64,000 nucleotides of DNA from a virus (IMGVR_UViG_3300046703_000335:88336-152335); one strand, 5' to 3'; shown: positions 49,906 through 59,218, counted from the stretch's first letter. The notes: generated by a model not told the origin, from the sequence alone. Numbers and translations are program-made.

Positions 49906-51348
49906 TTAAATAGATATTTCATGCTCATTTACCACGCCAGGAGCAGAATGCTTAGCTATAAGTTGTAAAAAATCAAGTCTAATTGGATCAACTATTGGAG
50001 CACTAATAGCTCTATTATGTAATGTTCTCCACATGTCATCTAAGATAGGATTAACTTGAAACTCTACACAATCTAAATAGTTTGATGCTAAAGGATTAAT
50101 TATTCTTGCTCCAAAGTCACAATGCTGAGGGTACATCCCATTATCTGTACCTTCATGACCTATAACTGAGCCTACACTAACTGTAGCCCCCACTACAAGG
50201 ACTATGCTATTTATATCTAAATGATAATATCGCACATATAAGGAGGTACCTCTAAAATTTGTAGATACTATTATATAATTTGAACCTCCATATAAAGTAC
50301 TTTTCTGCACTTTCCAAACAGTGCCATCAGTAGCAGAATAAACTGTACCTGTGTGAGTTCTAAAATCACATTTCATATTAGGATCACCATGAGGTTCTCC
50401 ATCTCTCCACCCACGAGTTATTCTAAAGATACCAGGACCTATGGGTGAAACGCCATTTTCTAATGGATCCCCAAAAAACTTTTTTTCATCTGAATACTCT
50501 CTTGTTGTATAATCATAAAGAGTTGGATCCTTAGCATCACTCAAAGGAAAATAAGAATTAAGTTCATTCTGGTCTAAACCAAGAATCGGTGTAAATCCTA
50601 CATTCTCCCCCTGTAAACTTATATGGACTTGATTATCCAGTTGGTTATCCTCCATAGAAACATGTCCTTCCACACCTGGATATAGTATACCAAAACTTGA
50701 TACTATAAACTCAAAACTATACTCCATTTTATAGGGGCTGGTTGCAAGATCATTAAGAGTAAAGGTACTAAAGGATCCTATATAAGTTGAGCCATCGTAT
50801 TCAATCTTAATACTGTCCATAACATTTATTACTCTACTAGTACCATCTTTAAATAAGGATGGGTTAGATGCACCATCTAAAAAATACCAGCCATTATTCT
50901 TAAATAATCCTGTGATATCCATAACATTGACAAAACTCGGAGACCCTCTTCTATATTTGTTAGTTAAACCACCATTATTATTGAGATAAAAATAAAAAGC
51001 AGCTGATACCCCCGAAGCTGATATCGTAGCTTGTTGATTTCCCCAAGCTGTTGTCACCCAACCACGCCTAGTATACGTGTTACCTAATACTTGCTGCTGT
51101 CCGATAGTCATATCACGAGGATTAATAAACAGTGTTAAAGTAGCCACATCATAACTTAGATATGAATTATATATCGATATTGTAAATTCCTTATGATCCG
51201 CTGGAATGTTAGCAGCAGTTCTTAGATTTGTTGTATCAGTTTCCAAGGTACTATTTACAACAGAATTATAAAATAAACTACCACCCTGTCTATTTTGTAA
51301 TGCTAACAGAACTTCTTTTGTTGCTGTATATTTTTGATTTTCTATCAT
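49906..51348 (-). CDS. Hub-type protein with a degenerate M23 peptidase domain
   Basis: The 480-residue protein joins a tail domain shared with the preceding gene (residues about 60-225) to an M23/LytM-like domain (about 300-440). M23 landmarks are visible: THTGTVYSATDGTVWKV, then YVRYYHLDINS (H376, the YGHL position), then QHCDFGARIINP (the HxH region). Key ligands differ. The residue four before D328 is N324 instead of His, and the last motif is H409-C-D411 instead of HxH. The fold is probably kept, while zinc binding and peptidoglycan hydrolysis are doubtful, although a shifted site using H320 cannot be excluded. In phages such domains usually sit at the tail tip and open the cell wall. 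The start is the TAATG overlap with the upstream gene. Confidence 0.8.
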   Translation of the reverse strand: MIENQKYTATKEVLLALQNRQGGSLFYNSVVNSTLETDTTNLRTAANIPADHKEFTISIYNSYLSYDVATLTLFINPRDMTIGQQQVLGNTYTRRGWVTTAWGNQQATISASGVSAAFYFYLNNNGGLTNKYRRGSPSFVNVMDITGLFKNNGWYFLDGASNPSLFKDGTSRVINVMDSIKIEYDGSTYIGSFSTFTLNDLATSPYKMEYSFEFIVSSFGILYPGVEGHVSMEDNQLDNQVHISLQGENVGFTPILGLDQNELNSYFPLSDAKDPTLYDYTTREYSDEKKFFGDPLENGVSPIGPGIFRITRGWRDGEPHGDPNMKCDFRTHTGTVYSATDGTVWKVQKSTLYGGSNYIIVSTNFRGTSLYVRYYHLDINSIVLVVGATVSVGSVIGHEGTDNGMYPQHCDFGARIINPLASNYLDCVEFQVNPILDDMWRTLHNRAISAPIVDPIRLDFLQLIAKHSAPGVVNEHEISI

Positions 51349-52202
51349 TATCCTATTGTCCAGATAGTTTTTTCAGACTTAAATACAGTACTATAAATTA
51401 ATCTATAGGGATTTGCTGAATCTTCCGTTATATCAAAGGATTCAAAATGCCCTAAAAAAGTTACATAATCAAAACTTATTCGATTATATAATCTTTCTCG
51501 AATCATACCTCGTCTAGGATGATTCCCTATAAAAGAAGGATTTTGATTTAAGTATCTATTCATTATGGCAAATTCCGCAACCTCCCGTTCAGATGAGGGG
51601 GAATTTGACATTGTATAACCATTGTCTTCTTGATATAAATAACCGTTTATTCTATATATGTTAATAAGCGCTCTAAGAAATTGATATGACTCAGAGACAC
51701 TCCTACCAAGAACAGTTAAGCCTTTATACTGATTTGGATATTTAGGATCATTAGGATTAAGTTTAAAATTAAAAGAATAAGTTGAACCTGAAAAATTTAT
51801 TGAATCTAAATCATCTCCCCAATGTTCTTCTACCCATCTTGTCATTGTATTGTATCTATTAACAATTTTTGATGAGCTTATTACTAAAGATTCTGGATTT
51901 GGGGTAAGTTTAAGAGATTCTATGGTAGACCCATCCTCTAATTCAATATGAACCGGTTTAATATTGGAATCTACATAATCAATAATCATTGGAATTTCAT
52001 CGGTTACTTTTCTTACATAAGGGGGTTGAAATTCCACAATATTAGCTGATTGGTTTTCTACTTTCCAATTCTTAGTAGGACCTAGAATATTAACGTTTTC
52101 GAAACCCTCAGTTGTATAAAGCTGTGGCAATGTTTTAGCCATTATATACTTTTCAAAAAAAGCTGGAGTTATGTTAGCTATTGTTGTATTATCTTCAGCC
52201 AT
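51348..52202 (-). CDS. Baseplate hub / tail-tip protein (paralogue of the next gene)
   Basis: The 284-residue protein follows the tape measure. Two segments match the next protein: NPESLVISS...TRWVEEHWG...INFSGSTYSFNF, and near the end YVTFLGHFESF...NPYRLIYSTVFKSEKTI. They correspond to NPRDMTIGQ...RRGWVTTAWG...ISASGVSAAFYF and to STYIGSFSTF...SPYKMEYSFEF in the 480-residue protein. The pair therefore shares one beta-rich tail domain. The place after the tape measure and before gp27/gp5-like genes suggests a tube-initiator or hub layer, as T4 gp48 and gp54 form; this is inference from synteny. Its stop overlaps the next start (TAATG), so translation is likely coupled. Confidence 0.75.
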   Translation of the reverse strand: MAEDNTTIANITPAFFEKYIMAKTLPQLYTTEGFENVNILGPTKNWKVENQSANIVEFQPPYVRKVTDEIPMIIDYVDSNIKPVHIELEDGSTIESLKLTPNPESLVISSSKIVNRYNTMTRWVEEHWGDDLDSINFSGSTYSFNFKLNPNDPKYPNQYKGLTVLGRSVSESYQFLRALINIYRINGYLYQEDNGYTMSNSPSSEREVAEFAIMNRYLNQNPSFIGNHPRRGMIRERLYNRISFDYVTFLGHFESFDITEDSANPYRLIYSTVFKSEKTIWTIG

Positions 52203-52210
52203 ATTTCACT

Positions 52211-55200
52211 CTATCTTCTTTTCTGTTTTTCGAAGTACATTCTCTCAAATGCTTGCTCAATAGCAGGTCTTATACTTTTTAGAAATTCTTCCGGATTACC
52301 ACTTACTGATCCTATATTAATATTAACAGGAATGCTGGGAGCGATAGCCCCTTGGGATCTACCAGGGCTAAGAGAGCTCAACATATTAGCTGCAGCGGTA
52401 CCTGCAAATGCCCCAAGATCCCCGCTGATACCTGATGACATATTACGAGCATTTACTACTACATCTCCTTTACTTAACAGAGCATAACCACCTGAAGATG
52501 ATTTATAATCTTTATTAGGTGTAACAGGCTGAGTATCCGTTATCTTATTATTATCATTGGTAGTATCTTTATTTTTTTTGGATAAAAATAATTCTACTTG
52601 TTTCGTAGAATATTGCAGATAACCTTTTTGGTATGCAAAGTCTTTCTGCATTACATCCGCTTCTTTTTCCAACTTAAGAGCTTTTTTATCATCACCTTTA
52701 CCTCTTACAGAGGCAGCTTCATCTCTTTTTTGTGTTATAGCTTCCTCAGCAGCCCTTTTTTCTTCAAATATCTTCCTTGCTTTATCTAAAGCAGCATCAG
52801 AAGCTGAACCAATAAGTTGGCCCCCTATATCTGATCCATGTTCCTTCTTTAACACATCTCCCAGATGAGCAGCGTTCTTAGTTAATCTATCAATCTCTTT
52901 TTGATATTCTTCTTGCTTTTTAACATCAGTTGTTTCTGCCTTACCTGCTTCCAAGACTTTTATATCCGCACCAATTTCTTTTAATCCCTTATAGTAGATA
53001 TCTTTACTTGGATCCTTTAATATTGCTTTTTCTTTATCTGTAGCCTGTAAAAAACTAAAAATAGATCCTACTGTCTTAGCAGTACTTACAGCTGCCAAAG
53101 CAGCATCCTTTTGAATATCATTACTTGATAATATATACTTTGCATTTTCAGCAGATATACCAATAAAATCTTCAATAGATTTTGTGTTATTTACAAGATC
53201 ATCTAATCTCTTATCCTGAGCTTCCATTCCATCATCATTTACTTTAGATACATTATTTAATTCAGTTAATGTAATTTTATCAATGTTCTTTTGAAGATTC
53301 TCATACCCTCCTGAAACTAAATCCTGTACAGCCTGGGGATACTTATCCAAATAAGCCATGACTTGCTTTATATCTTTACTATTCACTTTAGCGTATGTCA
53401 ATAGGCCTGATCTTATAGATTCCATATCCATTTGACCAGTTTTCATACCATCTTGAATAACCTTTTGAAATCTCTCTTGAAATCCCTTTTTATTCTCGGG
53501 AGATACATTATCTACCATCTTTTGAACATCTTTACCCATTTGAAGGATACCAACTCTTGACGTCTGAAGATGACCAAGCATTTTTCTAGCAAATTCTTCT
53601 GATACTCCCATAACAGTTTTCATATGCTCTATGGCGGCACGGTCATCAGCAAATATATCCAGACCTCCCTGCTTTTTCATTTCACTAAAATATTTACTTA
53701 ATTTAGAACCGGCATCCTTAGAAAGCATCTCTAAATATTCTGCCATATTTAAAGCATTAGATTTAGCAGCATGGTCAGCCATAGCAAATGTTTTTTGCAA
53801 AGTATCACGTAAATTTTCTTCTGCTGATACCTCATTTTCCAATTTAGCTATTACTGCTTGATCCGCTTTACTGCCTTTACTTTTTTCCTCTTCTATCTTT
53901 TTTCTTTTATCTTCTAAAGCTTTGTTATGTTCCTGTATAGCTGCCCCTGTTTCAGCTGCCATTTTTTGAAAATCTTTTCTATAAGATTCTACTCCACCAG
54001 ACATTTCCATGAAAGCAATTTTTTGATTAGAACTCATATTACCAAATAAATTGGTCATTTCCTGTGCCTGCTTCTGAGCATCCTTAAAACCCATGGCACC
54101 TTGTTTTTGAAAATTCTTAAGATTATTAGAAGCTACATCCATAAATTTACCATAATAACTTAGAGCTTCTGCAGCGGCATAAGTAGCTTGATAAAATTTT
54201 TGTGATTGTATCCCGGCAATAGAAGCATCATAAGATAGAACTTTAAAACTTTTTGAAGCTTCATCAACAGTAGACTTAAGATCAGTCATCTGTTCCCCTA
54301 ACATAGCCCCAGCTTCATCCATAGAAACACCAAAATCGAAACTTACCTTTGCAGCATCTTCTGTAAGAGCACTATATCCCCCCGCTATATTCTGCATTAC
54401 TCCCTGAAGACTCATACCTGCTTCTGAAATCCCTTTAAACATCCCAAGAATATCTTCAGACTTCAAACCATATTTAAGATTTCTCTTAACATCAAAGATA
54501 GAATCAGTAAATGTCTTCATAGACTTACTAACATCTTTCATCAATACTGTAGGTCCTTGAAGTTGAGTAAATGTCTTATTAAATCCTTTTAAAAATTTAT
54601 CTAATTCATTAACAGCTTTAGCAATAGCTACTACTGCGGAAATGATAAGTCCTATCCATCCTAATTTACCTAATGAATTTAATGCTGTGCCAAGCATCTT
54701 CATCATATTACCTGCACCCAAAGCACTTTTACCAGTAACCCCCATTATCTCGTTAAGCTTACCTAACTCTTTTGAAGCTTCACCATGAGATTTAACTGCC
54801 CCCATTCTCTCCCCAAAACTTGATTTTGTACTAAAGAGTGTTTTAAGACTACTTACTTGCTCAGATCTTAAACTTACACCTTTTCGAGCTTGAGCAGCAC
54901 CTTGACTACGGGTTATCTCCCCCATTTTATTCTTAGCAAATCTTTTTGGGTCCGTCAATCCCGTAGCACTTTTAGTAAGATCTCCTACCATCGGAGTTGC
55001 TTCCTCTGAGACATTTCTTTTTAAAAATTCTCCCTGTATCTTATGCATCTCCTCAAGTTGACCCAGTTTTTCCTTTAAATCCTTAGCTTCTTCTTTACCT
55101 AATGTCCCACTTTTTTCCTGAATATCAAATTGTTGCCTCATAATATCAAGGCGCTCTTGTGTAGCATTATTAAGAGCTTTAGTACTTCCTATTTTGCTAC

Positions 55201-55705
55201 TATCTATTTTACTAAGAGCTTCAAAAGTATCTGCTAAAAGTTCAGCATTTCCCCTTAATTTCTTAGACTCTTTAATCGAACCTACTAAACTTTTTTCAAA
55301 TGCCTCAACAGATTTGCTAGCCTCATCCAATTCATGGTGGAGAGCATTTAGCCTCTTTTTATTATCTGTATAGTCTTTAGAATTTTTCTTATTATCCTTC
55401 TTAAGATCTTTCTGTACTTTTAAAAGCTTTAATTCTTCTTCTTTAAGCTTTTTATGAAGTTTACCACTTTTCTTTAAATTATCATTACTATGTATTATGC
55501 TACTAGCAAGTTTCTGCTCTTTATCCATAAGATCTTTTTGAGCAGTAGCTGCTGCTGAAAGAGCATCCGTGTATTTTTTACGAACACTTATGCTATAAAG
55601 CATAGTACTATTAAGATCTTTCTCTCTTGCTAATAGGTTAACTTGCTTATCAGCTAATTCTTGATATTTTTTTATTTCGGCATCGATATTACTTAGATCA
55701 GCCAT
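52211..55705 (-). CDS. Tape measure protein
   Basis: The 1164-residue protein is almost wholly helical. Residues 1-230 are long charged coiled coils. About 347-366 form a hydrophobic segment (WIGLIISAVVAIAKAV) of the type that tape measure proteins insert into the host membrane. The end has NIGSVSGNPEEFLKSIRPAI followed by a basic tail, common in this family. Tape measure proteins set tail length inside the tube and are ejected with the DNA. Using the usual ratio of about 0.15 nm per residue, the tail would be roughly 170 nm; this is inference. No lytic domain such as lysozyme or M23 is seen inside it. GAAGGA stands before the ATG; the gene overlaps the previous one by 8 bases. Confidence 0.92.
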   Translation of the reverse strand: MADLSNIDAEIKKYQELADKQVNLLAREKDLNSTMLYSISVRKKYTDALSAAATAQKDLMDKEQKLASSIIHSNDNLKKSGKLHKKLKEEELKLLKVQKDLKKDNKKNSKDYTDNKKRLNALHHELDEASKSVEAFEKSLVGSIKESKKLRGNAELLADTFEALSKIDSSKIGSTKALNNATQERLDIMRQQFDIQEKSGTLGKEEAKDLKEKLGQLEEMHKIQGEFLKRNVSEEATPMVGDLTKSATGLTDPKRFAKNKMGEITRSQGAAQARKGVSLRSEQVSSLKTLFSTKSSFGERMGAVKSHGEASKELGKLNEIMGVTGKSALGAGNMMKMLGTALNSLGKLGWIGLIISAVVAIAKAVNELDKFLKGFNKTFTQLQGPTVLMKDVSKSMKTFTDSIFDVKRNLKYGLKSEDILGMFKGISEAGMSLQGVMQNIAGGYSALTEDAAKVSFDFGVSMDEAGAMLGEQMTDLKSTVDEASKSFKVLSYDASIAGIQSQKFYQATYAAAEALSYYGKFMDVASNNLKNFQKQGAMGFKDAQKQAQEMTNLFGNMSSNQKIAFMEMSGGVESYRKDFQKMAAETGAAIQEHNKALEDKRKKIEEEKSKGSKADQAVIAKLENEVSAEENLRDTLQKTFAMADHAAKSNALNMAEYLEMLSKDAGSKLSKYFSEMKKQGGLDIFADDRAAIEHMKTVMGVSEEFARKMLGHLQTSRVGILQMGKDVQKMVDNVSPENKKGFQERFQKVIQDGMKTGQMDMESIRSGLLTYAKVNSKDIKQVMAYLDKYPQAVQDLVSGGYENLQKNIDKITLTELNNVSKVNDDGMEAQDKRLDDLVNNTKSIEDFIGISAENAKYILSSNDIQKDAALAAVSTAKTVGSIFSFLQATDKEKAILKDPSKDIYYKGLKEIGADIKVLEAGKAETTDVKKQEEYQKEIDRLTKNAAHLGDVLKKEHGSDIGGQLIGSASDAALDKARKIFEEKRAAEEAITQKRDEAASVRGKGDDKKALKLEKEADVMQKDFAYQKGYLQYSTKQVELFLSKKNKDTTNDNNKITDTQPVTPNKDYKSSSGGYALLSKGDVVVNARNMSSGISGDLGAFAGTAAANMLSSLSPGRSQGAIAPSIPVNINIGSVSGNPEEFLKSIRPAIEQAFERMYFEKQKRR

Positions 55706-56768
55706 TTACTTTTTCCTTCATCTCAGGTCTGATAATCCGGGTGCTTAACTTTTTGTACACCCGTTCTTTAGTCTCAGCATCTTCTTTACCTGCCATGTAT
55801 GCCCGGTTCTCTGATCTAATTTTATTTTGTTCTAATATCTTATTAAGTTCTTGAGAAGATATTGGTTTAGAAGGTTCTAGTAAATCCAAATCTGACTCCG
55901 TTATCTTCTTACGGAAAGCTTGCTGTTTATCTATAACACTCTGCTTAACTGCCTCAGCTCTCCCCTTTTGATCTTCTATCCATTGATCTATGTATAAATC
56001 ATGCTTGTCCTTTTTACCATCCATTTGGCGATAAAGCTCTTTCACCAAATCCTCACGAGATACTAATGGAGCTGTCCAAGTCTCCCTCTTTTTCTCATTT
56101 TCCTCTACTCTTTTTCTATCATGCCCATATTTAAGTATTTCATCTCTAAGCTCTTTACGTTCCTCAACATGCTTTTCATAGTTCTTAGAAAGCATCTTTG
56201 CGCTTTTATAATTCGAAGCACCAACGATGAGAAGAGTGTTATTTAAGTTACTTCCATATTCCTCTTCCTCATCTAATCTTTTATTAATACTAATCCAATT
56301 CTCAATCACACTATTAATCCCTATAAGATCTATTCCTCCCATACCAACAAAGGAAGACCTGTTATATGGATCTAACACAGACCAAAGATATCTCGATCGG
56401 GGGGAATAGCTAAACCCCTCAAGAAAATTTATGGAATCAGTATAAGTTTGATTCAGCTCATTAATTGCTTCAACTATTCGAAGCATAAACAAAGCTGAGG
56501 AATTCTTATATAGCTCTACTATCTTAGAGATATTCTCATTTCTTTTTTCTAATAAGCTAATTCCATCTATTGATACCGTACAAAAAGCTAAACTAAGAAA
56601 ATTAAACTTCTCTCTATCTTTATTAGAACAGAGCATCTGCATATGCTGATATTCTCTATCTGATATATTTTTTATTAATAGATCATGACCATTATATGAA
56701 ATTCTAACAGATAAAAATCCAAAAGTTATTATCCGCTCTATATTTTCATAGGCATCTTTAACTTTCAT
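55698..56768 (-). CDS. Protein of unknown function in the second chaperone position
   Basis: The 356-residue protein starts one base after the preceding stop and overlaps the tape-measure start by 8 bases (ATGGCTGA), so its translation is probably coupled to both neighbours. The N-terminal half is a mixed domain with SIDG and a hydrophobic SSALFMLRIVEAINELN helix. The C-terminal half (about 195-356) is strongly charged and helical, with many Lys, Glu and Arg. By position it may be the second tape-measure chaperone or a tail-initiation protein, as two genes commonly stand between tube and tape measure. No diagnostic motif is seen. A modest AGGTAG site precedes the ATG. Confidence 0.75.
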   Translation of the reverse strand: MKVKDAYENIERIITFGFLSVRISYNGHDLLIKNISDREYQHMQMLCSNKDREKFNFLSLAFCTVSIDGISLLEKRNENISKIVELYKNSSALFMLRIVEAINELNQTYTDSINFLEGFSYSPRSRYLWSVLDPYNRSSFVGMGGIDLIGINSVIENWISINKRLDEEEEYGSNLNNTLLIVGASNYKSAKMLSKNYEKHVEERKELRDEILKYGHDRKRVEENEKKRETWTAPLVSREDLVKELYRQMDGKKDKHDLYIDQWIEDQKGRAEAVKQSVIDKQQAFRKKITESDLDLLEPSKPISSQELNKILEQNKIRSENRAYMAGKEDAETKERVYKKLSTRIIRPEMKEKVNG

Positions 56769-56769
56769 G

Positions 56770-57351
56770 TCAATCTACCTGACTTAAATCATCTTCTTTT
56801 TCTTCTATCTTTTTAAAGACTATTGGTGCATCTTCGGATATAGATTCTTCCTGAGATTCAAATACTTCAGGTTCTTTATTCTCAGTTTTTTTATTCTTCT
56901 CTTCTTTCTCCATCTTTTCTCTTTCTTCTTTTCTCTGCTCCGGAGTCTTATACCACTGGAACTCTACCTCAGTATTAAGACGAGTGTCTGTTTCATCTTT
57001 AAAATCGATATAAACTTCAAAAAGCTTTTCTACAATCTTAGGAGGAAGCTTTTTTAAAATCTCTCTGATATATATAGCTTTTTCTTTTGTTGTAACTTTA
57101 TCCCCTTCTGTTATTTCTACAATAGGGGGAAAACTTTCACCGTCAATACTAATAAGAGCATATGATAATACTTTTGCTCTTGTCTTCTCATAATAGGATA
57201 TAGGATCATCCCCTTCATCAGGATATGCATTTATCATTTGATCCTGTTCGTAGTTAAGAAGAGCAATTTCAAATGAAATACCACTAATAACAGCCTTTTT
57301 CTTGAAAGTAAGTTTTTCTTCCAAAGATTTTATGACATCAGATAATGACAT
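56770..57351 (-). CDS. Putative tail assembly chaperone
   Basis: The 193-residue protein lies between tail tube and tape measure, the standard place of the tail assembly chaperone. Residues 1-125 look like a folded mixed domain (it starts MSLSDVIKSLEEKLTFKKKA); residues about 130-193 are highly charged and Glu/Lys-rich, likely flexible. In many phages the chaperone gene makes a second, longer product by frameshifting. Here the next gene begins one base after this TGA stop with its own ATG. Reaching it would need a +1 shift, while the visible A-rich stretch near the end (AATAAAAAAACTGAG) would favour -1, so two separate proteins are more likely. The start has a strong AAGGAG site. The role rests on position. 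Confidence 0.65.
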   Translation of the reverse strand: MSLSDVIKSLEEKLTFKKKAVISGISFEIALLNYEQDQMINAYPDEGDDPISYYEKTRAKVLSYALISIDGESFPPIVEITEGDKVTTKEKAIYIREILKKLPPKIVEKLFEVYIDFKDETDTRLNTEVEFQWYKTPEQRKEEREKMEKEEKNKKTENKEPEVFESQEESISEDAPIVFKKIEEKEDDLSQVD

Positions 57352-57497
57352 GAGTATCTCCTTATGTGGGATATATTTTTATATACAAATAGGTAGAATA
57401 ATACAAGGTCTGTACAAAAAGAGGGATATAGATATAAAGATATTATTTTATATATGAAAAAATGTGATATATATTATTTTATTTAAATGTAAAGTAA
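57352..57497. other. Largest intergenic gap in the cluster, AT-rich
   Basis: Together with the hairpin this makes a 170-base gap between tail tube and chaperone-position genes, the longest non-coding stretch in the window. It contains runs such as TATATAAAATAATATC on the minus strand and ends with the strong ribosome site AAGGAGATACTC before the next ATG. A promoter for the tape-measure and baseplate genes would be expected here, but I cannot fix one. No small gene was seen. Confidence 0.5.
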
Positions 57498-57514
57498 GTC
57501 TCCCTCTTGGAGAC
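57498..57514 (-). terminator. Stem-loop after the tail tube gene (possible terminator)
   Basis: The minus strand reads GTCTCC-AAGAG-GGAGAC, a perfect 6-bp stem with a 5-base loop, 7 bases after the tube TAA. It is followed by TTACTTTACATTT, which is T-rich but not a clean T tract. It may be an intrinsic terminator, an RNA-processing site, or a 3' stabilising hairpin for an abundant messenger. It is the only clear GC-containing hairpin noticed in the gaps. Confidence 0.5.
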
Positions 57515-57521
57515 CTGACCT

Positions 57522-58232
57522 TTAAGAAAGTGCTATTCCACCACTAGGCTTACCTGTAGTTTGAGCTCCTACAAATGAGTTGTGCTCCGGATTTGCAATT
57601 CTTGATACTGCATTCATATTGAAATAATCACCAAGTTCAATATAATCATTACTGGTACTTGCAACAATGTCAGTCACATTAACTGTAACATTCTCTTGTA
57701 CAAGTGCCGCATCTGCTGCATAAGAAATACCATAATCAGAGATCCAACAGCCTTCATAGTACGTTAGGATAGCATCTAACTCACCATTAAGCCCTTTGGC
57801 TGTGATACCCGGAGCGCCATTACCTCCAGTGATAACTGCTGGAAGACGGCTTATAACCACTTCCTGAACAATATCAAAGGGCCATTTGTGGTGACGAAGA
57901 GATCTCACAATACCATCGACACCACCCTTATATCCGAATACCTGAAAAATCATTGACAGATATTGGGCGGTACGTGTGATACCAAGAGTCATAGGCTCTG
58001 TAGCACCAGGAACCAACTCAGCAATATGGTCACCAAAACCTATACCACGAACAGGTTCGATGGTACGGGATTCAGCCGGGTCAAATGTAGCAAGGACTCC
58101 GATCTGAAAAGCCGTACTCTGGTCACCATCAGCTGGGATAGCATAAATTTTATTTTTAGAACTTATGACCGAAGCGGTTTCGGGAGTAACACCTAACCGA
58201 TGGACATAAGTATCTCTATCTCTAGCTGCCAT
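57522..58232 (-). CDS. Tail tube protein
   Basis: The 236-residue protein follows the sheath by one gene, the usual tube position. It starts MAARDRDTYVHRLGVTPETA and contains ATFDPAESRTIEPVRGIGFG, then VPGATEPMTLGITRTAQYL, a pattern seen in contractile-tail tube subunits, where a beta-barrel core forms hexameric rings around the DNA channel. Length fits the family (about 140-250 residues). The very strong site AAGGAGAAATAAATTATG fits high expression of a major structural protein. A stem-loop stands directly after the TAA stop, followed by a 170-base gap, so this gene may end a transcript. Similarity is by pattern and synteny, without alignment. Confidence 0.85.
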   Translation of the reverse strand: MAARDRDTYVHRLGVTPETASVISSKNKIYAIPADGDQSTAFQIGVLATFDPAESRTIEPVRGIGFGDHIAELVPGATEPMTLGITRTAQYLSMIFQVFGYKGGVDGIVRSLRHHKWPFDIVQEVVISRLPAVITGGNGAPGITAKGLNGELDAILTYYEGCWISDYGISYAADAALVQENVTVNVTDIVASTSNDYIELGDYFNMNAVSRIANPEHNSFVGAQTTGKPSGGIALS

Positions 58233-58255
58233 AATTTATTTCTCCTTATAGTTAA

Positions 58256-59218
58256 TTACGAAAAGAGTCTGCTAAGTTTTGCAGCTTCACCTGCATCAAG
58301 CTCAACTTCATCCAGGGATGACATAAGTTCGATACCTTCAATAACAGAAGATGCAGCATCTTTCTCTTCTTTTTCAGCCTTTTCAGCTTTATCTTCTTCC
58401 TCTTTAGCCTCTTCCAATTTCTCTTCGGCTTTCTTAAGATCGTCCTGAGCTTGTTCAACCAACTTTTCGGCTTCTTCCTCTTTCTTTTCAGCTATCTGCT
58501 CAATTTTTTCTTCAGCCTCATCAGAAGCGCTTTTTTCTTTTTTCTTAGTTTTCTTAGCCTTCTGATCTTTCTCTAAAGTTTTAAGAAGCTCTTTATTTTT
58601 CTTTTCTTCTCTCGTCTTAGCAATGTCAGCCCCGGTAGCAGCTTCTTTCTTAACTGCTCCATGAGACTTCTCTACCATACCTGAATTAATGGATTTCTCA
58701 ATGTCAGGAGCCTGTTCCTTCTTAAGAGTAGGAGCTAAAGTAGGCTTATGTGTACCATCAGGAATTTGCTCTTTGTCGAGATGTCTTCCTGTGTCACAGC
58801 AGACACTCTTATTCATACCAACAACATCACGTAGTAAATTATCGACAACTGCTTTAGATGCTTGTTTACACCAAAACATCCCAGCTGTTTTTTCTGAAGC
58901 TTCTACAGACATGGGCATCTCCCCTTCTTTTTTGATTATAATGACTTTTGGTTTTTCATCACTACCAGGAAGATCCAAAGGCTCATTCACTGGAACACCA
59001 GTTGGTATTATACCCTGTAAAGGCCCTGGGCCTTTATCACACATGCATGCATCAAACTCTTCAGATTCAAAGTCCCCAGAAAGAATACCTGTGAACTTAT
59101 CATCAGCCATCTTATTCAAGACATAAGACATTGCCTTAAGATCACGATTATACGGCGTGTGACTGGCAAAGACGCTTGATAAGCTCTCCAATCTTTTTGC
59201 TAATGCTATACGATCCAT
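58256..59218 (-). CDS. Lys/Glu-rich coiled-coil protein between sheath and tube
   Basis: The 320-residue protein is not recognised. Residues 1-60 look like a helical domain, followed by a Cys-containing part (C58, C60, C117, C140, C141) with Gly/Pro-rich stretches around GPGPLQGIIPTGVPVNEPLD. Residues about 200-290 are almost only Lys, Glu, Ala and Asp with heptad-like spacing, predicting a long charged coiled coil. The last 30 residues are acidic. The start has a strong AAGGAG site (AAGGAGATTTATATTATG). Its place between the two major tail genes suggests a late virion or assembly protein, possibly a scaffold or chaperone for sheath or tube. The function is unknown; the low-complexity region makes remote homology unreliable. 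Confidence 0.85.
   Translation of the reverse strand: MDRIALAKRLESLSSVFASHTPYNRDLKAMSYVLNKMADDKFTGILSGDFESEEFDACMCDKGPGPLQGIIPTGVPVNEPLDLPGSDEKPKVIIIKKEGEMPMSVEASEKTAGMFWCKQASKAVVDNLLRDVVGMNKSVCCDTGRHLDKEQIPDGTHKPTLAPTLKKEQAPDIEKSINSGMVEKSHGAVKKEAATGADIAKTREEKKNKELLKTLEKDQKAKKTKKKEKSASDEAEEKIEQIAEKKEEEAEKLVEQAQDDLKKAEEKLEEAKEEEDKAEKAEKEEKDAASSVIEGIELMSSLDEVELDAGEAAKLSRLFS

Noticed and set aside
56770-56910. Possible programmed frameshift joining the chaperone with the next gene
   Set aside because: The A-rich stretch would favour -1, but the next frame needs +1, and the next gene has its own ATG one base after the stop.
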